From the NCBI RefSeq assembly GCF_003634825.1, contig NZ_RBXD01000001.1:766501-830500 (forward strand): 64,000 bases of DNA. Direction: 5' to 3'. The stretch comes from Flavobacterium sp. 123 (GTDB taxonomy: Bacteria; Bacteroidota; Bacteroidia; Flavobacteriales; Flavobacteriaceae). Positions 53,418 to 62,228 of this stretch are shown piece after piece. Below the pieces are notes generated by a model that was given only the letters and a program-made list of their open reading frames with translations, was not told the origin of the DNA and made no database searches. Made by a program: the position numbers and the translations under genes. How positions within the stretch are numbered: the first letter of the stretch is position 1; each line of letters begins with the position of its first letter.

Positions 53418-55661
53418 TTAATCAAATTTAGATTTGACTTCTTCTTTTGGCCAAGCATTATTAGTTACATCAATATCAGCTGTCTCTAATTTTGGATCAA
53501 TCTGTATTTTTTTGATTGCTTTTGTTGTTGCAAACACCTTCTTAGCAGTTTCATTATTTTTTCTCCAAATCTGAGCTGGATACTTGAAAACTTCTTTCGT
53601 TTCGTCTTCATAAGTAAGCTCAACAATAATAGGCATAAGCATTCCTCCTGGCTTATTGAAAGTCACTTCATAAAAATATTTAGGTGATTTCAATTTTGCT
53701 TTTTCTTCTTCAGAAAGATTTTGACTAACATAATCTGAAAGAGATTTAATCTCGTCAAGTTGCAAAGCTTTCTTTTGTGCAGAAGCTAATTCTGTGCTTT
53801 TCTCTGAAATTAAATATACGAAAGGTCCTTTTTCTTGACCGAAACGTCCTTTTCTTACTTTTACGTCTTTCAATTCTGCTGTTGGATTTTCAGAAACATA
53901 GTATTGTTTTACCTCATCAATTCCAATATCAACATAATCGGTTGAATAAAACCAACCTCTAAAAAACCAATCTAAATCTACTGCAGAAGCATCTTCCATT
54001 GTTCTAAAGAAATCCTCTGGAGTTGGATGTTTGAACTTCCATCTGTTTGCATATACTTTGAAGGCATGGTCAAACAATTCTCTTCCCATAATAGTTTCTC
54101 TAAGAATATTAAGTCCTGCAGCTGGTTTGCCATAAGAGTTATTACCAAATTGAATTATGTTTTCTGAGTTTGACATAATTGGTTCCAAAAATTTTTGATC
54201 ACCGCTCATATAAGGTACAATATTTTTTGCTGGACCTCGACTTGAAGGATAATTAGGATCTAATTCTTGTTCCGCCATATATTCCATGAATGAATTTAGT
54301 CCTTCGTCCATCCATGTCCATTGACGTTCATCGGAGTTTACAATCATTGGGAAAAAATTATGCCCCACTTCATGAATAATTACACTCATCATTCCGTGCT
54401 TAATTCGGTCACTCGTAACTCCATTTTCATCTGGACGACCGTAATTCCAACAAATCATTGGGTATTCCATTCCTTGATCTTCAGCCGAAACAGAAACTGC
54501 TTTTGGATAAGGATAATCAAATGTATGACTTGAATAGCTTTTCAGAGTATGAGCAACTGTTCTCGTAGAAGTTTCTCCCCACAACGGATTACTTTCTTTT
54601 GGATATACTGAAGTAGCCATAACCACTTTATTACTTAATTGTACTGCCATTGCATCGTAAATAAACTTTCTTGATGTGGCAATTCCAAAATCTCTTACAT
54701 TCTTAGCGCTATATTTCCATGTTTTTTTCTTGTCAGAAAATCCTTTTTCACTAGCCTCAGCTTCTTCCTGAGTAACAATAACAACAGGTTTGTCAAATGA
54801 TTTTTGCGCAAGCTCATAGCGTTTTACTTGTTCTGGTGTAAACACTTCGCTTCTATTCATTAGTTCTCCCGTAGCCTCCATAACATGATCCGCAGGAACG
54901 GTTATATTCACATCATAATTACCAAATGGCAAAGCAAATTCTCCGCTTCCCCAAAACTGCATATTCTGCCATCCTTCAACATCGTTATAAACGGCCATTC
55001 TTGGAAAAAACTGAGCAATAACATACAATTTATTACCTCCTTTTTCGAATAATTCATAACCCGAACGTCCTCCGTCTTTTTGATAGTTATTGATATTATA
55101 CCACCATTTTACAGAAAACGAATATTTCTCACCAGGTTTCAATGGCGCAGGCAGATTGATTCTCATCATGGTTTGATTAACAGTATACGATAGCGGATTT
55201 CCTTTAGCGTCTTTTACATATTCAATATTAAATCCACGGGATAATCCTTCTTGTAAGTACGTATTTGCAAATTTTTCTACTGTTACTACTTGAGAAATTT
55301 TTTCGCTTTCAGCCAAAGGAGATTGAGAGTTTTTGGCCGCTTGATTTTGCTCTAACTGAACCCATAAATATTCCAAACTATCTGGAGAATTATTATAGTA
55401 CGTAACCGTTTCGGAACCACTTAATCTAGAATTTTTATCATCTAATTCCACATCCATTTTATAATCGGCTTGTTGCTGATAATAAGCTGGCCCTGGAGCT
55501 CCTGATGCCGTACGAAACATATTGGGCGTAGCCAATAAATCATACATTTGGCTAAATTTGTTGGTGTCGTACTTACCCGGTTGTTTGGGAGTAATTACTG
55601 CTGGTTTTTCTTGAGCAAATAAAATTGCAGGTAGAATTAACAATAAAGAAAAGTTTTTCAT
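53418..55661 (-). CDS. M1 family zinc metallopeptidase, secreted
   Basis: The 747-residue protein has a signal peptide (ILPAILFAQE) and a gluzincin catalytic domain. The zinc motif is HEVGHN (IIHEVGHNFFPMIVNSDERQWTWMDEGLNSF), with the third ligand Glu in MDEG. GMEYPM stands where M1 enzymes carry the GAMEN exopeptidase loop. A beta-sandwich region precedes the catalytic domain and a helical region follows it. It is probably exported to the periplasm or cell surface as an aminopeptidase. The DUF6702 and carboxypeptidase-regulatory-like genes lie upstream on the same strand. Confidence 0.93.
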   Translation of the reverse strand: MKNFSLLLILPAILFAQEKPAVITPKQPGKYDTNKFSQMYDLLATPNMFRTASGAPGPAYYQQQADYKMDVELDDKNSRLSGSETVTYYNNSPDSLEYLWVQLEQNQAAKNSQSPLAESEKISQVVTVEKFANTYLQEGLSRGFNIEYVKDAKGNPLSYTVNQTMMRINLPAPLKPGEKYSFSVKWWYNINNYQKDGGRSGYELFEKGGNKLYVIAQFFPRMAVYNDVEGWQNMQFWGSGEFALPFGNYDVNITVPADHVMEATGELMNRSEVFTPEQVKRYELAQKSFDKPVVIVTQEEAEASEKGFSDKKKTWKYSAKNVRDFGIATSRKFIYDAMAVQLSNKVVMATSVYPKESNPLWGETSTRTVAHTLKSYSSHTFDYPYPKAVSVSAEDQGMEYPMICWNYGRPDENGVTSDRIKHGMMSVIIHEVGHNFFPMIVNSDERQWTWMDEGLNSFMEYMAEQELDPNYPSSRGPAKNIVPYMSGDQKFLEPIMSNSENIIQFGNNSYGKPAAGLNILRETIMGRELFDHAFKVYANRWKFKHPTPEDFFRTMEDASAVDLDWFFRGWFYSTDYVDIGIDEVKQYYVSENPTAELKDVKVRKGRFGQEKGPFVYLISEKSTELASAQKKALQLDEIKSLSDYVSQNLSEEEKAKLKSPKYFYEVTFNKPGGMLMPIIVELTYEDETKEVFKYPAQIWRKNNETAKKVFATTKAIKKIQIDPKLETADIDVTNNAWPKEEVKSKFD

Positions 55662-55726
55662 AAAAAGGAATACTATTATTTTCAGTGCGTGAAAATAATG
55701 ATTTTTAACAAATTCTTCTATTTATA

Positions 55727-56230
55727 TCAATATTTTAACACTTCGCTTTTATTAGAACTCGTAAAAAGAACGCTTCTTTTCTCTGAAAAGACAATAAAAT
55801 GCATGATGTTTTGCTGCTCAGAGTTCCATTCTGACAAAATTGAATTGTATGTTTCAATAGATTTTATTTTGGGGACTTCTTTTATACTACAATAGCAAAT
55901 AAGAACATCTCCTTCAAGTTCTTTGCTTAAGAAATTAAGTGGCTTAGCCTGCCCATTAATTTTAAAAATAAGATTTTCAGCAAAATATTTTTTAAGCAAT
56001 ACTATGTCTTCCGAGGATTCTTTCTCTGTGCCTAAATAGTTTTTTTTGTTGTATTTTTTTTCGATGGCCTTACTTAGGTCATCAACAAAAATCCGAGAAG
56101 TAATTTGGAGCATTTTCTTTTCCGGAGCATAATTCACCTGATAAACTGCCACATAAAATTTATGCACTTCAAAAGCTGAAACGGTTAAAAACAGGAATCC
56201 AAGAATTGTGTAAAAAATTGTTTTTCTCAT
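55727..56230 (-). CDS. DUF6702 family secreted protein
   Basis: The 167-residue protein has an N-terminal signal or anchor (about 4-20) and then a compact soluble domain with HKFYVAVYQVNYAPEKKMLQITSRIFVDDLSKAIEKKY. That matches what I recall as DUF6702, often next to an M1 peptidase gene in Flavobacteriaceae. The function is unknown. It lies 65 bp upstream of the M1 gene on the same strand, which suggests a functional or transcriptional link. Confidence 0.75.
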   Translation of the reverse strand: MRKTIFYTILGFLFLTVSAFEVHKFYVAVYQVNYAPEKKMLQITSRIFVDDLSKAIEKKYNKKNYLGTEKESSEDIVLLKKYFAENLIFKINGQAKPLNFLSKELEGDVLICYCSIKEVPKIKSIETYNSILSEWNSEQQNIMHFIVFSEKRSVLFTSSNKSEVLKY

Positions 56231-56310
56231 TTTTCAAAAGTAGTAAATCTTTTAAAGTCCCTCTTTTTTAAAGCTAATTTTCTATGTTATTTACGCAAAA
56301 GAAGGCAATC

Positions 56311-57033
56311 TTATTTTTCACATGCAATAGTATCGTTGTATTGTATCGCTAATTCACCAAGCAAAAACTCAACGGTAGTTCTATTTTTTAGGCTTAAAAT
56401 TTTAGTAAACTTATCGTTTTCAACTGCATAATACTCAAATCCTTTTACGTACTCCGAAGGAATATTAAGTGTATTCGTAAAATGACTTTTATCAAACATT
56501 TGTTCTAATAAAGCTAAGTATGATTCTTTCTTTTCAACCGCTAATTCTTTTTTTAACATGGCAGTACGCCCCGAAAATAAATTAAGCAAACCATCAATCC
56601 CGCCACCAGAAGTCGCAGTACGTAATTTTCGCTCTGCTTGGGTATAAGATTTCTGTCCTTTGGGAATAATTCCAAGCGACACAGCATTTATATTATCATA
56701 TCTACGGATAACAACTTCTTTCAATTGATTCATAATCGGCTCCATTTTTACAATGAGCCTTTCTTTTTGAAAATGTTCTGGAGTCAAAACTATCGTAACA
56801 CTTTTAAATTGAACAGATGAAAACAATAAAGTATCACCTACAGCAGCCTGAATGGAATAATAGCCATCGGCATCCGTAATAGCGGCTTTTTCAGTTTTTA
56901 AATTGATTATGTATATCCCTTCCAGATCGAGCATGTTAGCATTTACTTTTCCTTCTAATTGAGTTGGAACCGATTGTTGTGCTAAAACATTAGCTGCAAC
57001 TAAACAAAATAAAAAGGAAATAGTTCTACTCAT
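56311..57033 (-). CDS. carboxypeptidase-like regulatory domain protein, secreted
   Basis: The 240-residue protein has a signal peptide (VAANVLAQQ). A CarboxypepD-reg-like / CNA-B beta-sandwich (about 25-110) follows, with GKVNANMLDLEGIYIINLKTEKAAITDADGYYSI and GDTLLFSSVQFKSVTIVL, the same module that precedes many TonB receptors. The remaining 130 residues have no family I recognise. There is no barrel, so it is not a receptor. It is the first gene of a minus-strand trio with DUF6702 and the M1 peptidase. Confidence 0.8.
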   Translation of the reverse strand: MSRTISFLFCLVAANVLAQQSVPTQLEGKVNANMLDLEGIYIINLKTEKAAITDADGYYSIQAAVGDTLLFSSVQFKSVTIVLTPEHFQKERLIVKMEPIMNQLKEVVIRRYDNINAVSLGIIPKGQKSYTQAERKLRTATSGGGIDGLLNLFSGRTAMLKKELAVEKKESYLALLEQMFDKSHFTNTLNIPSEYVKGFEYYAVENDKFTKILSLKNRTTVEFLLGELAIQYNDTIACEK

Positions 57034-57147
57034 CTGTAAGGCGAATCAATTTTAAGATCTTAAATACGGTGTAAAAGTATCTTAGTATACTCCAAATTAA
57101 TTACTAACGACTTGGTAAAAATATGTTAATTAAAAACAACTATTTAA

Positions 57148-57155
57148 TACCTTTG
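57148..57155 (+). promoter_or_regulatory. -7 element for pepE
   Basis: TACCTTTG lies 25 bp before the pepE ATG. No TTG is visible at normal -33 spacing. Confidence 0.45.
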
Positions 57156-57180
57156 AATCATAATTTTTTATCAAAACCAA

Positions 57181-57888
57181 ATGAAAAATATAATTATTGC
57201 CAGTACCTCTACACTCCATAACGAAGGGTATTTAGACTACTTATTAGAAACCTTACAAATTCATTTTAAGGATTGCAAAACAATACTTTTCATTCCATAT
57301 GCAAGACCAAGCGGCATTTCGCATGAAGAATATACTGCTACTGTTGCTTTGGCTTTCGCCAAAATAAATATAGGCGTAAAAGGAATTCATGAATTTGAAA
57401 ATCCTGCGGAAGCTATTCAAAATGCAGAAGGAATTTTTACAGGTGGAGGAAACACTTTTGTACTTGTTTCACAGTTGTACAAGAACAAAATCATGGATGT
57501 TCTTGCAGAAACTGTAAAAAAAGGAACCCCTTATTTAGGAACTAGCGCTGGAAGCAACATTTGCGGAATGACAATTCAAACTACAAATGATATGCCGATA
57601 GTTTACCCACCAAGTTTTCAGGCTCTAGGATTAATCCCTTTCAATTTGAATGCACATTATTTAGATGCTAATTTGCAATCCAAACACATGGGTGAAACTC
57701 GTGAGACTCGAATAAAAGAATTTCATGCTTACAATTCTCTTCCTGTTTTAGGATTACGAGAAGGAAGCTGGTTAAATGCAAAAGGAGAAAAAATTACTTT
57801 AGAAGGAAACTTATCCGCTCGTCTTTTTAGACAGAATCAACTTCCTGAAGAATTAGAAAGCGGTTCTGATTTAAGTTTTATAAAATAA
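57181..57888 (+). CDS. pepE: dipeptidase E (alpha-aspartyl dipeptidase)
   Basis: PepE is an S51-family serine peptidase that cleaves dipeptides with N-terminal aspartate. The 235 residues (E. coli PepE has 229) show IFTGGGNTFVLVSQL and the nucleophile serine in YLGTSAGSNICG. PIVYPPSFQALGLIPFNLNAHYLD carries the active-site histidine region, and GLREGSW follows. It is cytoplasmic, with no signal peptide. It is monocistronic, with a -7 element upstream and a hairpin terminator downstream. Confidence 0.94.
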   Translation: MKNIIIASTSTLHNEGYLDYLLETLQIHFKDCKTILFIPYARPSGISHEEYTATVALAFAKINIGVKGIHEFENPAEAIQNAEGIFTGGGNTFVLVSQLYKNKIMDVLAETVKKGTPYLGTSAGSNICGMTIQTTNDMPIVYPPSFQALGLIPFNLNAHYLDANLQSKHMGETRETRIKEFHAYNSLPVLGLREGSWLNAKGEKITLEGNLSARLFRQNQLPEELESGSDLSFIK

Positions 57889-57906
57889 GCATCGCTGATT
57901 TAAAAT

Positions 57907-57938
57907 AAAAAAGCCGAAACAATTAAGTTTCGGCTTTT
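57907..57938. terminator. bidirectional terminator between pepE and tRNA-Gly
   Basis: AAGCCGAAAC pairs with GTTTCGGCTT around AATTAA, with A- and T-runs on both sides. It can end both pepE and the minus-strand tRNA transcript. Confidence 0.85.
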
Positions 57939-57941
57939 AAG

Positions 57942-58014
<73 letters not shown>

Positions 58015-58058
58015 ATTATAACAGTAAAATAAAAAACCTCAAATTAATGAGGACTTAG

Positions 58059-58131
<73 letters not shown>

Positions 58132-58303
58132 ATTAACAACGGTGCAAATATAAATAATAAGTTTGCTTCAATGCAAGTTTTTTTAAAAAAATTAATAGCC
58201 ATAGCCTTCTGCAACTTTATTTAACATGACCTCTGCAATAGATAAAGAATTTAATATGAAAATATTATACCTTTATTTAGTCGAAAAAAATATTTTAAAA
58301 TCA

Positions 58304-58741
58304 ATGCAAAATATCTCAAAAATATCTTCTCAAGAAACTTTTACAGTAAGGCATCCTGTTTTAAGAATGGGAAAACCAATAGAAAGCTGTTCTTTTGAAG
58401 GCGATGATTTAGAAACCACAACTCATTTTGGATTGTTTCTCAAGGAATCAATTATTGGTGTAGTGTCATTATTCGAAGCCACAAATAAATTATTTCCACA
58501 AAAAAAACAATTTCAAATTCGGGGAATGGCAGTTTTAAAAGAACATACCAAACAAGGTTTTGGCAAAGCTCTTCTTCTGCATTGTGAAAAATATTCTATC
58601 AATCAGGACGCAAATTTAATTTGGTTCAATGCTCGAACAGAAGCGACTGGTTTTTATGAAAAAATGGGATATCAAAAAACAGGAACTCCATTTGACATAA
58701 AAGATGTTGGCGAACATTATCTAATGTTTAAACTAGTATAA
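58304..58741 (+). CDS. GNAT family N-acetyltransferase
   Basis: The 145-residue protein fits the GNAT fold. Core features are VRHPVLRMGKPIESC, the beta-strand IIGVVSLFEA, the acetyl-CoA loop region QIRGMAVLKEHTKQGFGKALL and the closing WFNARTEATGFYEKMGYQKTG. The acceptor substrate is unknown. I place the start at 58304 (MQNISKISSQETF) because related proteins begin here. In-frame ATGs at 58226 and 58256 would add an unrelated-looking leader. Confidence 0.85.
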   Translation: MQNISKISSQETFTVRHPVLRMGKPIESCSFEGDDLETTTHFGLFLKESIIGVVSLFEATNKLFPQKKQFQIRGMAVLKEHTKQGFGKALLLHCEKYSINQDANLIWFNARTEATGFYEKMGYQKTGTPFDIKDVGEHYLMFKLV

Positions 58742-58768
58742 CTTTCTAGATTTCTTACTAATTAAACC

Positions 58769-59482
58769 TTAAGAAACAAACTTAGATATTGCGGAAGGAT
58801 GATAAATAAACAAACAAGATTTGTCTTTAATTACGTTTATAATCTCTTTTGATAATTCTTCTGGAAGCGCAGGACACCCTTGGCTTCTGCCTAATCTTTT
58901 ATTATTTTTGATAAAAGAATTTGACACATAATTTGCACCGTGTACCACAACTCCTCTACTTCTAGCATTATCATTTATTCCTTTTTCAAGACCATCCAAT
59001 CGCAATGACATTCCATGTTTACCCGAATATATTTCGCCTGTAGCATAAAATCCTAAACTACTTTTGAAAGACTGAGCTGAATTAGAAAAACTTTTAGCAA
59101 ATTCCTCACCCGTGTTTCTGCCATGAGCAACAAGTGATTGAAATAAAATTGTATTTGTAGCTAAATCAATAACCCAAAGTCTCTTTGAGTTTGACGACAA
59201 GCTAAAATCAACAAGCGTTAAAATATTTTTCTTAATTAACCCTTTTTCTTTCAAAGAATAATATCCTTTTAAGGCTTTAGCAAAACTTTCTAATTTAGGC
59301 AAAGCATATTTGTCAGAATGCAAATGATTATAAACCATTTCTACATTAGCATCGTCTAAATTTGGATTAATAGTTTTTTCTATTGCTATTGCATTCTTGT
59401 TTTCAGATTTTGAAATAAAAGAATGAATTGAAAAAAACGAAAAAACAAAAAGTAAAGAGGCGGGAAATATCTTATAAATCAT
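58769..59482 (-). CDS. murein L,D-transpeptidase catalytic domain family protein
   Basis: The 237-residue exported protein has a signal peptide (about 1-25). The catalytic domain resembles the YkuD_2 type: LWVIDLATNTILFQSLVAHGRNTG, GVVVHGANYV and the Cys nucleophile in LGRSQGCPALPEE. It may form 3-3 cross-links or attach proteins in peptidoglycan, but this subfamily is poorly characterised. It is convergent with the GNAT gene. Confidence 0.87.
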   Translation of the reverse strand: MIYKIFPASLLFVFSFFSIHSFISKSENKNAIAIEKTINPNLDDANVEMVYNHLHSDKYALPKLESFAKALKGYYSLKEKGLIKKNILTLVDFSLSSNSKRLWVIDLATNTILFQSLVAHGRNTGEEFAKSFSNSAQSFKSSLGFYATGEIYSGKHGMSLRLDGLEKGINDNARSRGVVVHGANYVSNSFIKNNKRLGRSQGCPALPEELSKEIINVIKDKSCLFIYHPSAISKFVS

Positions 59483-59643
59483 TGATTACGTTTAGGTTAT
59501 GAGTTAGACTTGGGATTGCAAAGATACATAAAAACACATTTTTTTTAAAAAATAAAGCTCAAAAAGTCCCTTTTAGAAATAATTTAACATTTGAAACACT
59601 ATCAAATAATTTATAAATTAATCACTTTTCATGTTAATTTTGT

Positions 59644-59651
59644 TATTTTTG
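59644..59651 (+). promoter_or_regulatory. -7 element for the first DUF5916 gene
   Basis: TATTTTTG lies 20 bp before the ATG at 59672 and inside the longer open frame that begins at 59591, so it supports the later start. The -33 is not clear. Confidence 0.5.
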
Positions 59652-59671
59652 CTTACCAACATACCCAATTT

Positions 59672-62065
59672 ATGCAGAAATTCCAAGTTTTAGTTTTAGT
59701 TTATTTAATTTTTGTTAGCCTTAATTTCTATGGCCAAAAAAAAATTATTAGGGCGAAATCTACTACAGAAAGCATAATCATTGATGGCGAAATCAACGAA
59801 AAAATCTGGAAATCAGCCGTTGATGCTACTGATTTTATCATGTTTGAACCCGACAATGGGAAACCAATAAGCAATGATAAAAAAACGGACGTCAAAATTC
59901 TTTATGATAATAATGCCATATATATTGCCGCATTATTATATGATAATGAGCCAAATAAAATTCAAAAGGAAATAACTAACCGAGACGTTTTTGGTGTGTC
60001 AGATCATTTTGGAGTTTACATCAATGGGTTTAATGATGGCCAACAAGATTTCAGGTTTTTTGTAAGCGCTGCTGGAGTTCAAATGGATTGTTTGGCAACA
60101 GAAGATTATGAAGATTATACTTGGGATGCGATTTGGGACAGCAAAGTATCTCTAACCGATTTTGGTTGGGTAGTTGAAATGAAAATCCCTTATGCTGCAT
60201 TACGTTTTTCTAAATCTGATAATCCAACTTGGGGAATCAATTTTATCCGTGAAATAAAACGAGATGTTCAAAAATATACTTGGAACAGAATTGATACTAA
60301 AATTGGAGCTGTAATTCCACAAGCCGGTATTCTTGAAGGGATTGAAAATATAAATACTCCTACTCGTCTTTTCTTAATTCCATATTCTTCTGTGTATTAT
60401 CAAAAAAGCGATATTGGATCCGACACTACCCTAAAAGCAGGTTTAGATATTAAATATGGAATAAACGATTCCTTTACACTTGATGCCATTTTAGTTCCTG
60501 ATTTTGGGCAAACTAAATTTGACAATGCCATTTTAAACCTAGAACCTTTTGAACAACAGTTAGAAGAAAATAGGCCTTTTTTCACGGAAGGAACTGATTT
60601 ATTTACAAAAGGAAATCTATTTTATTCCAGAAGAATTGGTGGTGCTCCAAGCACGGAACCAGCCGTAAATTCAAATGAAGAAATAACAAATTATCCAAGC
60701 TCCGTTGATTTACTCAACGCTATAAAAGTATCTGGTCGAACAGAAAAAGGATTAGGAATTGGTTTTCTGAATGCCGTTACCGAAAAAACGTACGCAACAA
60801 TTCTAGATACTGACACCAATAAAACGCGTAAACAAGTCATTGAACCACTAACAAATTACAATGTTTTGGTTTTTGATCAACGTTTCAATCAAAATTCATC
60901 TGTTTCTTTTGTAAATACGAATACAACTCGAAATGGTAACTTCAGAGATGCAAATGTCTCCGCTTTATTGTTCGATTTAAACACAAAAAAGAACACCTAC
61001 AATTTATATGGCGATTTTAAATACAGTAGTATAAACACTCTTGAAGATTACAACGGATTCAAGACCTCTTTAAATTTTGATAAAACAAGTGGTCGATACC
61101 GATATAGTCTTAGCGGAAAATACATCTCCAAAAAATACGATATTAACGATCTAGGAATTAATTTTTATACCAATTACCACAATGCTTATGCAAGTGCTAG
61201 TTATAGAATTCTAAATCCTACAAAAGTCTTCAATACCTTCAAAATAAACCAATATGTTAATTTAGAAATTGAAAACACATCTGGAAAACTGCAAGAAGGC
61301 GCCATAGGAACTGAGATTAAATCCACAACGCTTGGAAATCAATATCTAGAATTTGCGTTCCAAATTACGCCTTTCAAAACTTATGATTTTTATGAACCAA
61401 GAGCAGATGGAAGATATGTTTTTATTCCTGAAGAAATATTCACTGCTATCAATTTTACCACAAATGACAACCATGCTTTTTCAGTAATTTTGCAACCTTC
61501 TTTTACAACATACAATGAGGATGGTAGATACAATTTTGGTTTTTATTTTGGTCCAAAATATAGATTCAACGATAAATTTTCATTAGGTTACACCCTAGAT
61601 TATACGAACAAAAAAAATGACCGCGGTTGGGTGGACACTACCGACTCAGAAATAATTTTTGCGGAACGCAATCGAGAAATCGTTCAAAATGATTTTACCG
61701 GGAAATATGCCCTAAATAACAAAATGACAGTAAACTTAACCGCTCGATATTATTGGTCTTATTCTAAAAATCATGAATTTTTCAGCTTACAAAATGATGG
61801 CTATTTATCTCCAAATAATGCCTACACTTTAAACAAAAACAGAAATTTCAACTCTTGGAATTTTGATTTATCCTATTCATGGTGGTTTGCCCCTGGCAGT
61901 GAAATCTCTTTTCTTTACCGTAATTATTCCCTTGAAAGAACAAATGTAGTCGATAAAAACCTAACTAATAATATCAAAAGTGTATTCAATAGTAACTTAA
62001 CGAATATTTTCTCTATTAGTGTTCGTTATTTTATAGACTACAATTCTCTAAAAAAGAAATACTAA
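59672..62065 (+). CDS. DUF5916 domain protein (secreted, barrel-like)
   Basis: The 797-residue protein has a signal peptide (VLVLVYLIFVSLNFYGQKK). An N-terminal sugar-binding-like domain (about 20-215, CBM9-type: IIDGEINEKIWKSAVDATDF and NNAIYIAALLYDNEP) leads into the DUF5916 region, a long aromatic strand-rich part that looks like an outer membrane barrel. Family stretches are FFVSAAGVQMD, FTLDAILVPDFGQTKFD and ENRPFFTEGTDLF. The start is set at 59672 because of the signal peptide and a -7 element just upstream. A close paralogue starts 163 bp downstream. Its substrate is unknown. Confidence 0.88.
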   Translation: MQKFQVLVLVYLIFVSLNFYGQKKIIRAKSTTESIIIDGEINEKIWKSAVDATDFIMFEPDNGKPISNDKKTDVKILYDNNAIYIAALLYDNEPNKIQKEITNRDVFGVSDHFGVYINGFNDGQQDFRFFVSAAGVQMDCLATEDYEDYTWDAIWDSKVSLTDFGWVVEMKIPYAALRFSKSDNPTWGINFIREIKRDVQKYTWNRIDTKIGAVIPQAGILEGIENINTPTRLFLIPYSSVYYQKSDIGSDTTLKAGLDIKYGINDSFTLDAILVPDFGQTKFDNAILNLEPFEQQLEENRPFFTEGTDLFTKGNLFYSRRIGGAPSTEPAVNSNEEITNYPSSVDLLNAIKVSGRTEKGLGIGFLNAVTEKTYATILDTDTNKTRKQVIEPLTNYNVLVFDQRFNQNSSVSFVNTNTTRNGNFRDANVSALLFDLNTKKNTYNLYGDFKYSSINTLEDYNGFKTSLNFDKTSGRYRYSLSGKYISKKYDINDLGINFYTNYHNAYASASYRILNPTKVFNTFKINQYVNLEIENTSGKLQEGAIGTEIKSTTLGNQYLEFAFQITPFKTYDFYEPRADGRYVFIPEEIFTAINFTTNDNHAFSVILQPSFTTYNEDGRYNFGFYFGPKYRFNDKFSLGYTLDYTNKKNDRGWVDTTDSEIIFAERNREIVQNDFTGKYALNNKMTVNLTARYYWSYSKNHEFFSLQNDGYLSPNNAYTLNKNRNFNSWNFDLSYSWWFAPGSEISFLYRNYSLERTNVVDKNLTNNIKSVFNSNLTNIFSISVRYFIDYNSLKKKY

Positions 62066-62228
62066 AAAACCCCCTGATTTTGAAATAAAATCCAAAACCA
62101 ATCGTTTTTAATTCGTTACTTTTTAATTAGAAAATAATTTTAACTAAACGTTTTGTAACAAAATCGTAAAAGTTAAGTCTATTATATTCTAACCGATCAT
62201 CAATCAAATTCAATCAATCAAAAATCGT

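Noticed and set aside
62151..62163. TTTTGTAACAAAA palindrome as an operator
   Set aside because: It is short and AT-rich, occurs once, and could easily arise by chance; it is noted only in the neighbouring gene entry.
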